Positions 39,284 through 48,802 of a stretch of DNA of 64,000 nt are shown piece by piece. Position 1 is the stretch's first letter. The number at the start of each line of letters is the position of its first letter. The translations under genes and the position numbers were made by a program. The DNA lies in assembly GCF_020531985.1 (NCBI RefSeq), contig NZ_JAJAVQ010000004.1, positions 372,001 to 436,000 of the forward strand. Direction: 5' to 3'. The notes beneath the pieces were generated by a model. That model did no database searches, had not been told where the DNA came from, and saw only the letters and a program-made list of their open reading frames with translations. Source of the stretch: Rheinheimera aquimaris. GTDB taxonomy: Bacteria; Pseudomonadota; Gammaproteobacteria; Enterobacterales; Alteromonadaceae.

Positions 39284-41677
39284 ATGACCCAACATCCACA
39301 TCCTCTGGCACTGACGGTGCATCAGCTTGGCCCGCAATTGGACAATAAACTGATTAAGCAAGCGCTGTCGCCACAGCAGCTGATCCCAGCCTTTATCGGC
39401 CAGGACAGAGCCAAATCTGCACTGGCGTTTGCCATTGGTATGGACATGCCCGGCTATAACCTTTACGTAATGGGTGAACCGGCGCTGGGACGCTTTACGC
39501 TGGTACAGGATATTCTGCAGCAGGCAGCCAGCGAGAAAGCCACACCGGATGAATGGTGCTACCTGAACAATTTTGAAGATGAACGCGTGCCCAATACGCT
39601 GCGTCTGCTGCCCGGTGAAGGTAAGATCTTGGTTAAGCGTATTGAAGCCCTGATCGATGAGCTGTTAGATACCTTTCCGGCCGCTTTTGATAACCCGGGA
39701 TATCAGCGCAAGAAAAAAGCCATAGCCCGCGCCTTTGATGATAAATACGAGCAGGCGATTGAACTGGTTGAGAAAAAGGCGCTGGAAAAAAATGTCGTGC
39801 TATATGAAGAAAACGGCGCTGTCAGTTTTTCACCAATTATCGATGGTAAACCACTGGATGACCAGGAGTTTTCTAAGCTGACTGAAGAGCAGCGGCAATA
39901 TTTTTATGCGCTGGTCGGCGAGCTCGAAACCATCTTAAACGAGCAGTTGCTTGAGTTGCCACAGTGGAAACGCGAAGTGTCGGAAGGGATGCGCGCACTG
40001 CGTAAAGACACGATAGAACAGGCGATTAAACCGTTGCTGAAACAGCTTGAGCATGATTATACGTCTGAGCTGGGCGTGCTGCGCTACATTCGTGAAATGC
40101 GCAGTCATCTGGTGAAAGCGGTACTTGAACTACTTCCGGACGAATCAGATACCGACAAGCAGGAAGAAAGCGATAACCGCGAGATTTTTATCGAAGAGTT
40201 TGTACCCAATGTGTTGGTGCATTTTGAAAGCATGTCGGGTGCGCCAATAGTATTTGAGCCAAATCCCAGCTACGGCAATTTGTTTGGCCGGGTAGAGTAC
40301 AATTCCAGCAGTGGCGCACTTTATACCAATTACCGCATGATTCGCCCCGGGGCCTTGCATCGTGCTAATGGCGGTTATCTGATTCTGGATGCTGATCGCC
40401 TGTTAACGCAGCCTGCGCTGTGGGATGCCCTGAAGCTGGCGCTGAAATCCGGTGAGTTGCTGATTGATACGCTGTCTGAGCATGCTGTAACCAATTCCAC
40501 CATCATTACGCCTAAGGCAATACCACTGAATGTCAAAGTGGTGCTGCTGGGCTCTCGGGACCTGTATTACCTGATCCAGGATGTTGATGATGAGTTTAAT
40601 GAGCTGTTCAGGGTATTAGCCGATTTTGAACACTATCTGCCTTACAACACCCAAACCATCAGCTACATGGCAATGCAAATTCGGGCGCAGATGCAACAGC
40701 TGAATATTGAAGAACTGACGGCCGACGGTCTGAAGCAACTGTTGATGTTCAGTTTTCGCCAGGCCGAGCATCAACGCAAGTTGTCAGCACGTTTTGCTGA
40801 TGTACTCGAACTGGTGCGGGAAGCCTGCTTTTATGCCGGACAGAAGCTGAGTAATAGCCTGAATGCAGAACATATTCAACAGGCGCTAAAAGGTAAGCAG
40901 CACAGAACCGGCCGTATCAGTGAAGGGTTTCTGGAGGATATCCAGGAAGGTCAGATCCTGATCGACACAGACGGCCTTGCTGTAGGTAAGGTAAATGGGC
41001 TGACGGTGCTGGAAATTGGTGATACTGCTTTTGGCACGCCGGCGCGTGTTAGTGCGACGGTTTTTGCCGGCTCCAGTGGCGTTATTGATATTGAGCGTGA
41101 AGTGGAACTGGGTAAAGCAATTCACTCTAAAGGGGTGTTACTGCTGACCGGTTACCTTGGCGCCAAATACGCCCGCGAATTTCCACTAACCCTGTCTGCC
41201 AATATCGCCATGGAGCAAAGTTACGGTCATATTGATGGTGACAGTGCTTCGCTGGCAGAGGTATGTGCACTGATTTCTGCCATCACGGATATCCCAATCA
41301 AGCAAAGCCTGGCGGTGACCGGCTCGATCAATCAGCACGGCCAGGTACAGGCTATCGGCGGTGTTAACGAGAAGGTCGAAGGCTATTTCCGCTTGTGCCA
41401 GAGCCGTGGCTTAACCGGTGATCAGGGTGTGATCATTCCGGCCAGTAACCAGCTTAATCTGGTGCTGAACGACGATGTGACGCAGGCTGTAAAACAACAT
41501 AAGTTCCATTTATATATCGTAAAAACAGTAGATGAGGCGCTGACGCTGCTTACGGGCGTGGACGCCGGCGAAAAGAGTAGCCGTGGCCTGTATCCGAAAA
41601 AATCAGTCAATGGGCGCGCGCTGCAACGTTTATCTGATATTGCCGATATTGTTAACGGCGCATCTGATGATGATTAA
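39284..41677 (+). CDS. Lon-like ATP-dependent protease (AAA_32/LonH-related)
   Basis: Cytoplasmic protein of 797 residues related to the Lon-C proteolytic family, not the classical Lon. The N-terminal ATPase-like part has a Walker-A-like loop GEPALGRFTLV in which the usual GK is GR; a long helical insertion follows (about 110-290). The C-terminal protease domain carries the Ser654/Lys697 dyad (GDSASLAE, GVNEKVEG), with the same 43-residue spacing as E. coli Lon. The ATG at 39284 follows AAGG at seven bases. Single gene, divergent from a small unknown gene. Confidence 0.9.
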   Translation: MTQHPHPLALTVHQLGPQLDNKLIKQALSPQQLIPAFIGQDRAKSALAFAIGMDMPGYNLYVMGEPALGRFTLVQDILQQAASEKATPDEWCYLNNFEDERVPNTLRLLPGEGKILVKRIEALIDELLDTFPAAFDNPGYQRKKKAIARAFDDKYEQAIELVEKKALEKNVVLYEENGAVSFSPIIDGKPLDDQEFSKLTEEQRQYFYALVGELETILNEQLLELPQWKREVSEGMRALRKDTIEQAIKPLLKQLEHDYTSELGVLRYIREMRSHLVKAVLELLPDESDTDKQEESDNREIFIEEFVPNVLVHFESMSGAPIVFEPNPSYGNLFGRVEYNSSSGALYTNYRMIRPGALHRANGGYLILDADRLLTQPALWDALKLALKSGELLIDTLSEHAVTNSTIITPKAIPLNVKVVLLGSRDLYYLIQDVDDEFNELFRVLADFEHYLPYNTQTISYMAMQIRAQMQQLNIEELTADGLKQLLMFSFRQAEHQRKLSARFADVLELVREACFYAGQKLSNSLNAEHIQQALKGKQHRTGRISEGFLEDIQEGQILIDTDGLAVGKVNGLTVLEIGDTAFGTPARVSATVFAGSSGVIDIEREVELGKAIHSKGVLLLTGYLGAKYAREFPLTLSANIAMEQSYGHIDGDSASLAEVCALISAITDIPIKQSLAVTGSINQHGQVQAIGGVNEKVEGYFRLCQSRGLTGDQGVIIPASNQLNLVLNDDVTQAVKQHKFHLYIVKTVDEALTLLTGVDAGEKSSRGLYPKKSVNGRALQRLSDIADIVNGASDDD

Positions 41678-41693
41678 CTGACAATCTGTATAG

Positions 41694-42272
41694 CTACAGC
41701 TGAGCAAAAGCGCGCTGATAATTCACCTGGCCGCTTTTGCCGTTAAGGCTACCGGGTTCCAGCTCCAGCAGCATAAAAGCGTTGTCCGGTGCCTGCCAAG
41801 GGCAACTGATGTTGAACCGGCTGGCTGCAGTAAAACCAAAACGCGGGTAATATGCCGGATGGCCCAGTACGACCGCGGCTACCGCACCTTGTTCTTTACA
41901 CAATTTCAGACCAGCGCGTACCAGTGCCGACCCTATACCCTGATGCTGCAGCACATTGCTAACAGCCATTGGCGAGAGCGCCATCAGCCTGGTATCAGGA
42001 TAATTATCCAGTGTTGCAGGTGAGAACAATATGTGACCGACAATGTTGCCGTGCTGCTCTGCAACCAGAGAAATGCAATCAGCGCATTGCTGACGTAGCG
42101 AGTTGATAAGGCGGGCCTCGGTATCGCCATTAAACGCATTGCAGGTCAGGGTGGCGATGGCGTTATGATCGTCAGGCCGTTCAGGCCTTACGGTGGTATC
42201 GTAGCCAAGCGCATGCCAGGTCGAGTTACGGCGGCGCTGCAAAGTGCGGCTGATGTTGTGCAGTAAGGTCAT
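41694..42272 (-). CDS. GNAT-family N-acetyltransferase (YhbS-like)
   Basis: Cytoplasmic acetyltransferase of about 192 residues. The GNAT core has LVAEQHGNIVGHILFSP, the pyrophosphate loop HQGIGSALVRAGL and VVLGHPAYYPRFGFTAAS, which is characteristic of YhbS. About 30 residues before the domain (IRPERPDD-like start) are extra and Arg-rich, and no good ribosome site is visible before the ATG at 42272, so the start is uncertain. Converges on the Lon-like gene. Substrate unknown. Confidence 0.85.
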   Translation of the reverse strand: MTLLHNISRTLQRRRNSTWHALGYDTTVRPERPDDHNAIATLTCNAFNGDTEARLINSLRQQCADCISLVAEQHGNIVGHILFSPATLDNYPDTRLMALSPMAVSNVLQHQGIGSALVRAGLKLCKEQGAVAAVVLGHPAYYPRFGFTAASRFNISCPWQAPDNAFMLLELEPGSLNGKSGQVNYQRAFAQL

Positions 42273-42347
42273 GGTCAATGCCAACAAAGCGAAGCATAAA
42301 TTCAGTCTACCGGACTCTGTGCTGTTCTCAAGCAGATTGTTAACAAA

Positions 42348-43904
42348 TTACCGCTGAACTTTGAACATTGTCCGCCAACGAATGAGAAATGCACCACCGA
42401 TAATCAGGAAACAAAGCAGCCACAGCGGTTTATCTCCCCATTGAGAGTAAAGCGTCGCACCTTCAGTTAAACGCACGGTGTCAGTAAGCACAGCTTCAGT
42501 AAACTGCGGTGCGACTTTACTGATTTCGCCTGCCGCATTGACGGTTGCTGTCACGCCATTGTTAGTGGCGCGCAGCAGCGGCCGGCCGAATTCCAGTGCG
42601 CGCATTTGCGCTATCTGTAAATGTTGCAGCGGGCCAATACTGTCGCCAAACCAGGCGTCATTGCTGACGGTCAGTAATAGCTGGGTGTCTGTTGTCATAT
42701 TAGCTGCAATCTGCTCAGGGAAGGCAATTTCAAAGCAAATTGCCGGTAGAATGTGATAACCATTGGCCACCAGATTAGGCTGCACATAACTGCCGCGGGT
42801 GAATGAACTCATCGGCAGATCAAAGATAGGCGCTAGCTTACGCAGCCAGTCTTCCATCGGTACAAACTCTCCGATAGGCAACAGGTGATGCTTGCTGTAG
42901 CGGTTGCCATGGCCATAGAAATAGTCACCGTCGGTAGAGTCAGGGTTACGTTTACCCAGCACAATCAGGTTGTTCCAGGCTTGCTGGGTTTTAAAGTTGT
43001 AATCGAGAATGCCGCTGATAACCGCAGTGTTGGCATATAAAGCCGCACGGTTCAGATTATCCAGATAACTTTCAGCCAAAGGTTCCAGCTGTGGTATAGC
43101 GGCTTCTGGCCAGATCACCAGATCGCTTTGAAAGTGGGGCCGGGTTAAATCCATGTATTTGAGCATCGTTGGCCATTCCTGCTCGGGTGCCCAGCGTAGC
43201 TCCTGCTTGATATTGCCCTGAACCAGCAGCACTGACAGGGTTTTATCGGTATCTTGCCAGCCTTTGAATGCCGTCAGCTGTGGGCTTACAGCAAAAATGA
43301 TACCTGCAACAAGAACATAGCTGTAACGGGCAAGTGGTTTTTGCTTGAATGTCAGCTGCGCCAGTGCCGCAGCTGAAAAAGCCAGCACAAAACTGATACC
43401 GGTTTCACCAATCAGAGGGGCTAAATCTTTAAGGCCGGCAGAGGTCTGGCTATAGCCGAGCGACAGCCACGGAAAGCCGGTGAGTAATACGCTGCGCAGC
43501 CACTCTGCCAGCGTCCAGCTAGCAGCAAACAACAGCGGCATCATACGGTACAGACGCAGTTGGTAGCTAAGGCCACTGGCAAGTAGTGGGAACAAGGCAA
43601 GGTAGCCAACCAGTAAAGCCATCAAGCCGAGGCTGCCAGCCAGCGGCAAGCCACCAAACTGGTCTATGCTGACATGCACCCAGCTGATACCCACGCCAAA
43701 CCACCCTAAGCCATAACTGAAGCCATACAAACAAGCTTGTTTGACTGACGTTGCACGCTGTACATAAAACACCAGTAATGCCTGTGTCAGTAGCGGCAGC
43801 CACCACAGGGTGTAGGGCGCAAATGCCAAAGTAGTTAAGCCGCCCGCCAGGATCAGCAGAGCATAGGGTAATAACATTTTTAGCTTAGCGGCTACTGCGG
43901 GCAA
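42348..43904 (-). CDS. lnt: Apolipoprotein N-acyltransferase (TTG start)
   Basis: Inner-membrane enzyme that adds the third acyl chain to lipoproteins. The 518 residues have an N-terminal multi-helix part and a nitrilase-like periplasmic domain with catalytic Glu267 (WPEAAIP) and Cys390 (ICFEIAFPE). I choose TTG at 43904, preceded by GAGGAAA, because it gives 31 residues before the first helix motif and a Glu267 position equal to E. coli; an upstream TTG (43928) overlaps corC and an ATG at 43877 would be shorter. Four bases after the corC stop. Confidence 0.93.
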   Translation of the reverse strand: MPAVAAKLKMLLPYALLILAGGLTTLAFAPYTLWWLPLLTQALLVFYVQRATSVKQACLYGFSYGLGWFGVGISWVHVSIDQFGGLPLAGSLGLMALLVGYLALFPLLASGLSYQLRLYRMMPLLFAASWTLAEWLRSVLLTGFPWLSLGYSQTSAGLKDLAPLIGETGISFVLAFSAAALAQLTFKQKPLARYSYVLVAGIIFAVSPQLTAFKGWQDTDKTLSVLLVQGNIKQELRWAPEQEWPTMLKYMDLTRPHFQSDLVIWPEAAIPQLEPLAESYLDNLNRAALYANTAVISGILDYNFKTQQAWNNLIVLGKRNPDSTDGDYFYGHGNRYSKHHLLPIGEFVPMEDWLRKLAPIFDLPMSSFTRGSYVQPNLVANGYHILPAICFEIAFPEQIAANMTTDTQLLLTVSNDAWFGDSIGPLQHLQIAQMRALEFGRPLLRATNNGVTATVNAAGEISKVAPQFTEAVLTDTVRLTEGATLYSQWGDKPLWLLCFLIIGGAFLIRWRTMFKVQR

Positions 43905-43908
43905 GATG

Positions 43909-44781
43909 TCAGCTTTCCTCAGACTCAACCGGTTCTTTGGCGCGGATCACCTGCAACTGCACCAGACGTCTGCTGTTGGCTTTGCTGACTTTAAATGTCA
44001 GCCCCTGCAGTTCGATACTCTCGCCACGTGCCGGCATATGGCCAAAAGCATGCAGCACTATACCGCCGATGGTATCGGCATCTTCTTCGTCAAAGGTGGT
44101 ATTAAAGGTTTCGTTAAATTCATCCAGTGGGGTCAGCGCACTGACCTGAAACACGCGGGACGCCATTTTCTTGATATCGTTTTCTTCTTCATCGTCGTGC
44201 TCATCTTCAATTTCGCCGACAATTTGCTCAAGAATATCTTCAATGGTGACCAGGCCAGATACGCCGCCATATTCATCGACGACAATCGCCATGTGGTAGC
44301 GTTTCTGACGGAACTCTTTTAGCAGCGCATCAACACGCTTGCTTTCCGGGATGATGACAGCCGGGCGCAGTAAATCGCGCAGATGCCAGTCGGTAACATT
44401 AGGGTCAAGTGCGAATTGCAGTAAATCTTTTACCAGCAAAATGCCTTCGATATGATCTTTATCTTCGTTGACTACCGGATAACGGCTGTGGTTATTTTCC
44501 ATCAGGATCGGCAGCATATCGGCTACCGTATCGTCGATATCAATGGTAGCCATCTGCGAGCGCGGCACCATGATATCGCGGGCCCGCATATTAGAAACCT
44601 CAAGTACGCCTTGCAGCATGCTTTTGGTATCGCTATCAATCAGGCTGCGTGCTTGCGCTTCACTGATGATATCCTGTAAATCTGAAATATCCTGTGGTTC
44701 TGCGTTAAAAATACTGGCGATCCGATCTAACCAGGATTTACCGGCAGAACCGCGACTAGAGTGGGGATTGTCGTCACTCAT
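43909..44781 (-). CDS. corC: CorC/YbeX CBS-domain protein
   Basis: Cytoplasmic protein of 290 residues linked to Mg/Co efflux in Salmonella and to ribosome-related functions in E. coli. It has two CBS domains (about 65-190; [38 protein letters not shown]) and a C-terminal CorC_HlyC domain (about 205-285). No membrane helix, as expected for CorC. It lies between ybeY and lnt. Confidence 0.95.
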   Translation of the reverse strand: MSDDNPHSSRGSAGKSWLDRIASIFNAEPQDISDLQDIISEAQARSLIDSDTKSMLQGVLEVSNMRARDIMVPRSQMATIDIDDTVADMLPILMENNHSRYPVVNEDKDHIEGILLVKDLLQFALDPNVTDWHLRDLLRPAVIIPESKRVDALLKEFRQKRYHMAIVVDEYGGVSGLVTIEDILEQIVGEIEDEHDDEEENDIKKMASRVFQVSALTPLDEFNETFNTTFDEEDADTIGGIVLHAFGHMPARGESIELQGLTFKVSKANSRRLVQLQVIRAKEPVESEES

Positions 44782-44813
44782 GGGTGAACTATTACTCCAA
44801 AAAATAAAAAAAC

Positions 44814-45275
44814 CTATTCGTCATCCAACAAATAGGGGTTAGTAAAGCCAAGTTGCTGCAAAATGGTGACTTCTTCGGCTTCCATTTGCTCTGCATCGTC
44901 GTCATTTATATGGTCAAAACCAAGTAAATGCAAGCATCCGTGCACGACCATATGGGCCCAGTGTGCATTCAGGGTTTTATTTTGTTGCTGTGCTTCTTGC
45001 GCCACCACGGGAGCGCAAATGACTAAATCGCCAAGCAGAGGCAGTTCAATACCGGGCGGGCATTGAAACGGAAAACTCAGCACATTGGTGGGTTTGTCTT
45101 TACCACGGTAATCGAAGTTAAGCTGCTGGCTTTCAACGTTGCCGACAATGCGGATTGTTACTTCTGCGTCGGCCTGAAACGGTAATACCGCTGCATCCAG
45201 CCACTGCTGAAACTGCATTTCGGTTGGCAGGTCCGGCGTGTCAAACGCCAGCTGCAGGTCAAGGGTTATGGCCAT
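44814..45275 (-). CDS. ybeY: Endoribonuclease YbeY
   Basis: Zinc-dependent RNase involved in 16S rRNA 3'-end maturation and 70S quality control. The 153 residues contain the metal motif [11 protein letters not shown] with His112, His116 and His122 and the preceding NVLSFPFQ and LGDLVI strands. Its ATG shares one base with the ybeZ stop, so they are coupled. Confidence 0.96.
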   Translation of the reverse strand: MAITLDLQLAFDTPDLPTEMQFQQWLDAAVLPFQADAEVTIRIVGNVESQQLNFDYRGKDKPTNVLSFPFQCPPGIELPLLGDLVICAPVVAQEAQQQNKTLNAHWAHMVVHGCLHLLGFDHINDDDAEQMEAEEVTILQQLGFTNPYLLDDE

Positions 45276-46276
45276 TAGTCACCTTTTGCAGCCGTGGCGG
45301 CCAGTTTGGCGGCTTCATGCGCTTCATAGGCCATGACAATACGCTGCACTATAGGATGGCGCACCACGTCTTTGGCGGTAAAGTGGTTAAAGCTGATTTC
45401 TTCCACAGCGCTTAATACATCAATAGCATGCTTTAAACCGGAATACTGGCCGCGTGGCAAATCGACCTGAGTGATATCACCGGTGATCACAGCTTTAGAG
45501 CTAAAACCAATCCGGGTTAAGAACATCTTCATCTGTTCAACGGTCGTGTTCTGGCTCTCATCCAGAATAATGAATGCATCATTCAGTGTACGGCCACGCA
45601 TATAGGCCAGCGGGGCGATTTCGATAATACCGCGCTCTAAGTACTTTTCGACTTTTTCAAAGCCGAGCATCTCAAATAAGGCGTCGTATAACGGGCGCAG
45701 GTAAGGGTCGACTTTTTGCGCCAAATCACCCGGTAAGAAACCGAGTTTTTCACCGGCTTCTACGGCCGGACGGGTCAGAATAATACGCCTGACCAGATTG
45801 CGCTCCAATGCATCAACTGCACAGGCTACCGCCAGATAGGTTTTACCGGTACCGGCCGGGCCTATGCCGAAGCAGACATCATGTTTTAGCACGTTGGCAA
45901 CATAAGCCGCCTGATTCGGATTACGCGGTTTAATCAGGCCTTTTTTGGTTTTCAGGCTAAAGTCCTGTTGTTCACCGTCCTGTTGCTGATACTGAATGTC
46001 GTAGTTCTGACTAATCAGTAAATGCACCTGTTCCGGTGTAAGTTCGGCACCCGGGGCAGAGGTCGCGCTATACAACTGCTGCAGTACATCCATAGCGGCA
46101 GCGACGTTGTCGGCCGGGCCTGCTACTTTCAGTTGGTTATCGCGGTGGCTGATGTCGACCAATAAGCGCCGTTCTATATGCTTAAGGTTGTCGTCAAAAG
46201 GTCCGCACAACAGGGTTAAGCGTCTGCTGTCTGCGTCTTCGAGGGTTAAATCTGCCGTGTGTAAAGGGGTGCTCAA
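45275..46276 (-). CDS. ybeZ: PhoH-like ATPase YbeZ (TTG start)
   Basis: P-loop NTPase of 333 residues, partner of YbeY. An N-terminal KH-like part is followed by the ATPase with Walker [31 protein letters not shown] and Walker [10 protein letters not shown]. The start is a TTG at 46276 with AGAGG seven bases ahead; it aligns with the E. coli start (about 18 residues before the LCGPFDDN motif) and no ATG is better. Between miaB (terminator in the 45-base gap) and ybeY. Confidence 0.94.
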   Translation of the reverse strand: MSTPLHTADLTLEDADSRRLTLLCGPFDDNLKHIERRLLVDISHRDNQLKVAGPADNVAAAMDVLQQLYSATSAPGAELTPEQVHLLISQNYDIQYQQQDGEQQDFSLKTKKGLIKPRNPNQAAYVANVLKHDVCFGIGPAGTGKTYLAVACAVDALERNLVRRIILTRPAVEAGEKLGFLPGDLAQKVDPYLRPLYDALFEMLGFEKVEKYLERGIIEIAPLAYMRGRTLNDAFIILDESQNTTVEQMKMFLTRIGFSSKAVITGDITQVDLPRGQYSGLKHAIDVLSAVEEISFNHFTAKDVVRHPIVQRIVMAYEAHEAAKLAATAAKGD

Positions 46277-46296
46277 ATGCCTGCCTCTGAATAAAA

Positions 46297-46314
46297 GGGG
46301 GCTATACAGCCCCC
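46297..46314 (-). terminator. Terminator after miaB
   Basis: A stem GGGGGC/GCCCCC (46297-46302 and 46309-46314) with a 6-base loop is followed on the minus strand by TTTTA. It lies 8 bases after the miaB stop and would limit readthrough into ybeZ. Confidence 0.75.
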
Positions 46315-46321
46315 GGATAAA

Positions 46322-47755
46322 TTAAGGAATAAAGGTTGTCACGCCAAGGGTGTCGGCCACAGGTTCTGTTTTTTGCCGTGCCAGAATTTGCTGTGGTGCC
46401 GTATCGCGACGTAAGCCCATATCGGCTTCGGTGCGGATAAGCTCACCGCGTAATGAGTTACTGAACACATCCGTGATCCGTACATCAACAAACTGCCCAA
46501 TCATGTCAGGCGAGCCTTCAAAATTCACTACCCGGTTATTCTCGGTACGGCCGGTCAGTTCCATAATGTTTTTCTTTGATGGCCCTTCTACCAGAATCCG
46601 CTGTTCCGTGCCAAGCATGCCACGTGCAATACGCAGTGCCTGCTGGTTGATACGGTCCTGCAGAATATACAGTCGCTGTTTCTTGGTGTCTTCAGATATG
46701 TCATCCGGCAAATCTGCCGCAGGCGTACCCGGGCGGGCACTGTAAATAAAGCTGAAGCTCATATCAAAATCTATCGCCTGAATCAGATCCATCGTGGCCT
46801 GAAAATCTGTATCTTCTTCACCCGGGAAGCCGATAATAAAATCAGATGACATGCTCAGGTTAGGCCGGATGCGCTTCAGCTTACGGATTTGTGCTTTGTA
46901 TTCCAGTGCAGTATGGCCGCGTTTCATCAGATTCAAAATACGGTCAGAGCCGCTTTGTACCGGAAGGTGCAGGTGATCAACCAGCTCCGGTACGTCGCGG
47001 TATACTTCGATAATATCGTCGGTAAATTCGACCGGATGTGAAGTGGTGTAGCGGATCCGATCAATACCGTCGATCGCCGCTACCAAGCGCAGTAACTCCG
47101 AGAAGTGGCAGATGCTGCCATCAAACTTCTCACCGCGGTAAGCATTGACGTTTTGCCCCAGCAGGTTCACTTCGCGTACACCCTGCTCAGCTAACTGAGC
47201 AATTTCGAATAGCACATCGTCCAGCGGTCGGCTTACTTCTTCGCCGCGGGTATAAGGCACGACACAGAAAGTACAGTATTTTGAACAGCCTTCCATGATA
47301 GACACAAAGGCAGTCGGGCCTTCGGCTTTTGGTTCTGGTAAGCGGTCAAACTTTTCGATTTCAGGGAAAGATACATCCACTACCGGTGACTTGGAGCCAC
47401 GAACGGCATTGATCATTTCCGGCAGGCGGTGCAGGGTTTGCGGGCCAAAGACAATATCGACATAAGGTGCACGCTCACGGATGGCGGCGCCTTCCTGTGA
47501 TGCTACGCAGCCGCCGACACCGATCACCAGATCTGGATTCTTCTCTTTCAGCGGACGCCAGCGTCCCAGCTGATGGAATACTTTCTCCTGGGCTTTTTCA
47601 CGGATAGAGCAGGTGTTCAGCAGAATAACGTCTGCCTCTTCGGCTTCCTCTGTCAGTGTGTAGCCATGAGTAGAATCCAGCAGGTCAGCCATTTTCGATG
47701 AATCGTATTCGTTCATCTGGCAGCCCCAGGTTTTAATGTGCAGCTTTTTGCCCAT
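46322..47755 (-). CDS. miaB: tRNA-2-methylthio-N6-dimethylallyladenosine synthase MiaB
   Basis: Radical-SAM methylthiotransferase that modifies A37 of tRNAs reading UNN codons. The 477 residues (E. coli 474) hold the UPF0004 domain cysteines C12, C49 and C83, the radical-SAM cysteines C157, C161 and C164 (CSKYCTFC) and a C-terminal TRAM domain. Start of the ybeZ-ybeY-corC-lnt cluster. Confidence 0.97.
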   Translation of the reverse strand: MGKKLHIKTWGCQMNEYDSSKMADLLDSTHGYTLTEEAEEADVILLNTCSIREKAQEKVFHQLGRWRPLKEKNPDLVIGVGGCVASQEGAAIRERAPYVDIVFGPQTLHRLPEMINAVRGSKSPVVDVSFPEIEKFDRLPEPKAEGPTAFVSIMEGCSKYCTFCVVPYTRGEEVSRPLDDVLFEIAQLAEQGVREVNLLGQNVNAYRGEKFDGSICHFSELLRLVAAIDGIDRIRYTTSHPVEFTDDIIEVYRDVPELVDHLHLPVQSGSDRILNLMKRGHTALEYKAQIRKLKRIRPNLSMSSDFIIGFPGEEDTDFQATMDLIQAIDFDMSFSFIYSARPGTPAADLPDDISEDTKKQRLYILQDRINQQALRIARGMLGTEQRILVEGPSKKNIMELTGRTENNRVVNFEGSPDMIGQFVDVRITDVFSNSLRGELIRTEADMGLRRDTAPQQILARQKTEPVADTLGVTTFIP

Positions 47756-47797
47756 TGCGTGTTGTTACCTGTCTTGTCACATCGAAAAAAGGAGCGT

Positions 47798-47827
47798 ATT
47801 TTAGCCTGTTCGGCTGCGCGTTGCCAG
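47798..47827 (-). promoter_or_regulatory. Possible miaB promoter
   Basis: On the minus strand CTGGCA (47822-47827), an 18-base spacer and TAAAAT (47798-47803) lie about 43 bases upstream of the miaB start. Confidence 0.4.
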
Positions 47828-47843
47828 CGTTGGCGTCAAAGCC

Positions 47844-48692
47844 TCAGAACAATCTTTGTCTGGTGGTGATATAGCCGGCATAGAAAATCACCAGTACACC
47901 GCCAAACCAGGCCGCGCTGACCGGTTCCTGCCAGAACAAATAACCAAACAGGCCGGCAAAGATAACACTGCTGTAGGTCCACATGCCAATATCGCTGGCA
48001 GGGGCTACCGCATAGGCGCGTGTCATCGCAAGCTGGCCGGTGGCTGCTAACACCCCCATGCCGATAAATGCCAGCCAGACATCATTGTTCAGGGGTTGCC
48101 AGTAAAATGGCACCGGGATTGCAGACAGCAGGGCAGTCAGCAGCGAAAAGTAAAATACAATGCGTACGGCGGGTTCAGTGTCAGACATATAGCGGATCGT
48201 GGTTTTGGTTACCGCAACCAGCACTGCCGACAGCAGCCCTACCAGCAATACAGCTTCAGCACTACCGTAGTTAGCAGGTAACGCCAGCAATACCCCGACA
48301 AAGCCCAGTAAAATACTGAACAGTGTCAGGCGGCTGGGGCGTTCTTTTAGCCAGAAGCGTGCAATCACCGGCACAATAAAAGGTGATAGCAATAACACCA
48401 GCATACCCTGCGCCAGTGGTAGGCGGGCCAGCACATAGAAAAAACAGTACATCGAAATAATACCGGTTAGCGCCCGGCTTAAATGCAGATACCAACGTTT
48501 TGTCTTTAACAACCGAAAGCCATGTTTGTATAAAAACGGCAGCATCAGCAGCAGGGCAAAGAAGTTACGGAAGAACACCACCTGAACTTCAGAAGCTGTG
48601 CCGCTGGTGAATTTGACAATGGCGCCGATACCGGCGAAGCAGGCTTCAGCCAGCAGTAACAGCAAGGCTCCTTTGACGAGGGGCGACAGCAT
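47844..48692 (-). CDS. DMT-superfamily (EamA) transporter
   Basis: Inner-membrane protein of 282 residues with ten predicted helices in two EamA repeats (about 8-140 and 150-280). Relatives export amino acids or other metabolites; no substrate can be named. The N-terminal FAGIGAIVKFTSG and C-terminal VIFAGLFGYLFWQEPVSAAW match the RhaT/S-adenosylmethionine-like carriers. It lies between the sensor gene and miaB, all on the minus strand. Confidence 0.88.
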   Translation of the reverse strand: MLSPLVKGALLLLLAEACFAGIGAIVKFTSGTASEVQVVFFRNFFALLLMLPFLYKHGFRLLKTKRWYLHLSRALTGIISMYCFFYVLARLPLAQGMLVLLLSPFIVPVIARFWLKERPSRLTLFSILLGFVGVLLALPANYGSAEAVLLVGLLSAVLVAVTKTTIRYMSDTEPAVRIVFYFSLLTALLSAIPVPFYWQPLNNDVWLAFIGMGVLAATGQLAMTRAYAVAPASDIGMWTYSSVIFAGLFGYLFWQEPVSAAWFGGVLVIFYAGYITTRQRLF

Positions 48693-48775
48693 AACAATCC
48701 GGGCGACGTTCTGGGGTGGCTCAGTATACCAGAGTCGTTAACCTGGCTGGCATCAGCGGCTAAAAAGTTATCTCA

Positions 48776-48795
48776 GCGCCAGTACAACCTGGCGC
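48776..48795 (-). other. Stem-loop after the c-di-GMP sensor gene
   Basis: A perfect 7-base repeat GCGCCAG/CTGGCGC (48776-48782 and 48789-48795) with a 6-base loop lies 8 bases past the stop. On the minus strand a T5 run appears only about ten bases later, so termination is uncertain. Confidence 0.4.
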
Positions 48796-48802
48796 ATGCT
48801 GG

